Positions 5,315-6,115 of a stretch of DNA of 6,115 nt are shown piece by piece (the stretch's first letter is position 1; every line of letters starts with the position of its first letter). Source of the DNA: Actinomycetota bacterium (GTDB lineage: Bacteria; Actinomycetota; Actinomycetes; S36-B12; UBA5976); assembly GCA_009704345.1 (NCBI GenBank), contig WLEH01000071.1:1-6115 (forward strand). Reading direction: 5' to 3'. A program made the position numbers and the translations under genes. The notes beneath the pieces are model-generated. The model searched no databases and was not told the DNA's origin. It worked only from the letters and a program-made list of their open reading frames with translations.

Positions 5315-6115
5315 TAGACCAAATCCTCTGTGCCAGCTCGTCTAATATAGAAGAAAACGATTACCAATATTATTGACATCAAGATAAACGAAAGTGCTGA
5401 TGCGAGCGGATAGTCACGAACAATCACAAACTGACTTTGAATTACGTTACCAATCATTCGATCTCGCGCTGAACCAAGCAGTGATGCATTGATAAAGTCA
5501 CCCATGGCTGGAATAAACGTTAACAATGTTCCAGAGACAACGCCTGGCATGGATAACGGCAGCGTCACTTTTCTAAATGTCTCACCTGGGTTTGCGTACA
5601 GATCTTTAGATGCTTCCAATAGCCTTGGGTCGATTCGTTCAATTGCAGCATAAAGCGGCAAAATCATAAATGGTAGAAAGTTATAAGAAATACCTGCAAT
5701 AACTGCAAGTGGCGTATTTAAAATTCGATCTTGCGGCAGCAGATTCAGCGCATTTAGGGCAACAGTAATAAATGAATCGTCTGCCAAAATAGTTTTCCAA
5801 GCGTATGTACGAATTAAGTAAGCAGCAAAAAAAGGTGCAATTACTAAAACCAACATCAAGTTACGCCATCTACCACCCTTTAGCGCAATGTGATACGCCA
5901 ACGGGTAGCCAATTACTAAGGCTAAGAGGGTTGCACTTGCGGCATAAAGTAACGACTTTGCAAATACTGGCCAATATGCTTCCAGCGCGCCAATGTAATT
6001 AGCAATTTCGAAAGCATTTACATATCCATCTAACACACTTGGTCCCGCTGACCGCATCAAGCTGGTAACTAGAAGTGAAAAGAATGGAATAACAAAAAAT
6101 ACACCCAGCCAGGCA
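5314..6115 (-). CDS. potB: spermidine/putrescine-type ABC transporter permease, PotB-like, 5'-truncated by window edge
   Basis: PotB is the partner permease of PotC in the polyamine ABC importer. The frame stays open to the right edge, giving 266 codons in view. The first ones read AWLGVFFVIPFFSLLVTSL, a typical end of TM1, so the TTG at 6060 is an internal leucine and not the start; only a short N-terminal stretch is missing. Further segments lie at about 52-76, 87-105, 135-155, 188-210 and 238-256. The ATPase-docking EAA loop begins LEASKDLYANPGETFRKVTL (from about 166). PAMGDFINASLLGSARDRM and IGNVIQSQFVIVRDYP correspond closely to E. coli PotB (IADLLGG, LIGNVIKEQF, ARDWP), which supports PotB rather than a general permease. 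It shares one base with potC (TAATG), so the two subunits are probably made in step. The ATPase (PotA) and binding protein (PotD) would be expected beyond the right edge; that is inference. Confidence 0.93.
   Translation of the reverse strand, partial: AWLGVFFVIPFFSLLVTSLMRSAGPSVLDGYVNAFEIANYIGALEAYWPVFAKSLLYAASATLLALVIGYPLAYHIALKGGRWRNLMLVLVIAPFFAAYLIRTYAWKTILADDSFITVALNALNLLPQDRILNTPLAVIAGISYNFLPFMILPLYAAIERIDPRLLEASKDLYANPGETFRKVTLPLSMPGVVSGTLLTFIPAMGDFINASLLGSARDRMIGNVIQSQFVIVRDYPLASALSFILMSIILVIVFFYIRRAGTEDLV

Noticed and set aside
6058..6060. TTG as the start of the PotB-like permease
   Set aside because: The frame remains open to the window edge and the upstream codons encode a typical PotB first membrane segment, so the real start is outside the window.
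1..6115. tRNA or rRNA genes, CRISPR arrays, insertion sequences, attachment sites, riboswitches
   Set aside because: Both strands were read for cloverleaf-like patterns, repeated units, transposase motifs and terminal repeats; none was seen, and only 144 nt in the window are non-coding.

Overview
The window looks like a compact actinobacterial chromosome segment. Base composition is moderate to low in GC (roughly mid-40s per cent by eye). About 98% of it is coding: only two gaps lie between genes, of 45 and 99 nt. The IspG N-terminus, the RIP metalloprotease and GabT all resemble high-GC Gram-positive (mycobacterial-type) homologues as I remember them, yet the DNA is much less GC-rich and intergenic space is minimal. 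That fits a streamlined planktonic actinobacterium such as the freshwater acI/Nanopelagicales group. The lineage is inferred; no marker gene in the window settles it.

Left part, minus strand (1-2094): a site-2 (RIP/RseP-type) intramembrane metalloprotease, followed 45 nt later by ispG of the non-mevalonate (MEP) isoprenoid pathway. ispG runs off the left edge and lacks its iron-sulfur C-terminal part here. In mycobacteria the order is dxr-rip-ispG. Here dxr is not upstream of rip; that side holds a divergent gene instead.

Middle (2095-2193): a 99-nt divergent promoter region carrying a perfect 6-bp-arm palindrome, CCCCTA-GCAT-TAGGGG, and a strong Shine-Dalgarno sequence for each flanking gene.

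Right part (2194-6115): a polyamine/guanidino-compound uptake and breakdown module. The plus-strand gene is a PLP-dependent 4-aminobutyrate aminotransferase (gabT). Converging on it from the right is a minus-strand operon potB-potC-speB, with 1-nt start/stop overlaps at both junctions: two ABC permease subunits of the spermidine/putrescine type and a Mn-dependent ureohydrolase of the agmatinase family. gabT and the ureohydrolase overlap tail to tail by 4 nt.

Working together: the permeases would import a polyamine-like cation, and the ureohydrolase would remove urea from a guanidino substrate. If that substrate is agmatine, the product is putrescine; if it is 4-guanidinobutyrate, the product is GABA, which GabT could transaminate directly to succinate semialdehyde. 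The window does not decide between these. No RNA gene, mobile element, CRISPR array or clearly novel system is visible; the main points of interest are gene arrangement, substrate assignment and regulation.
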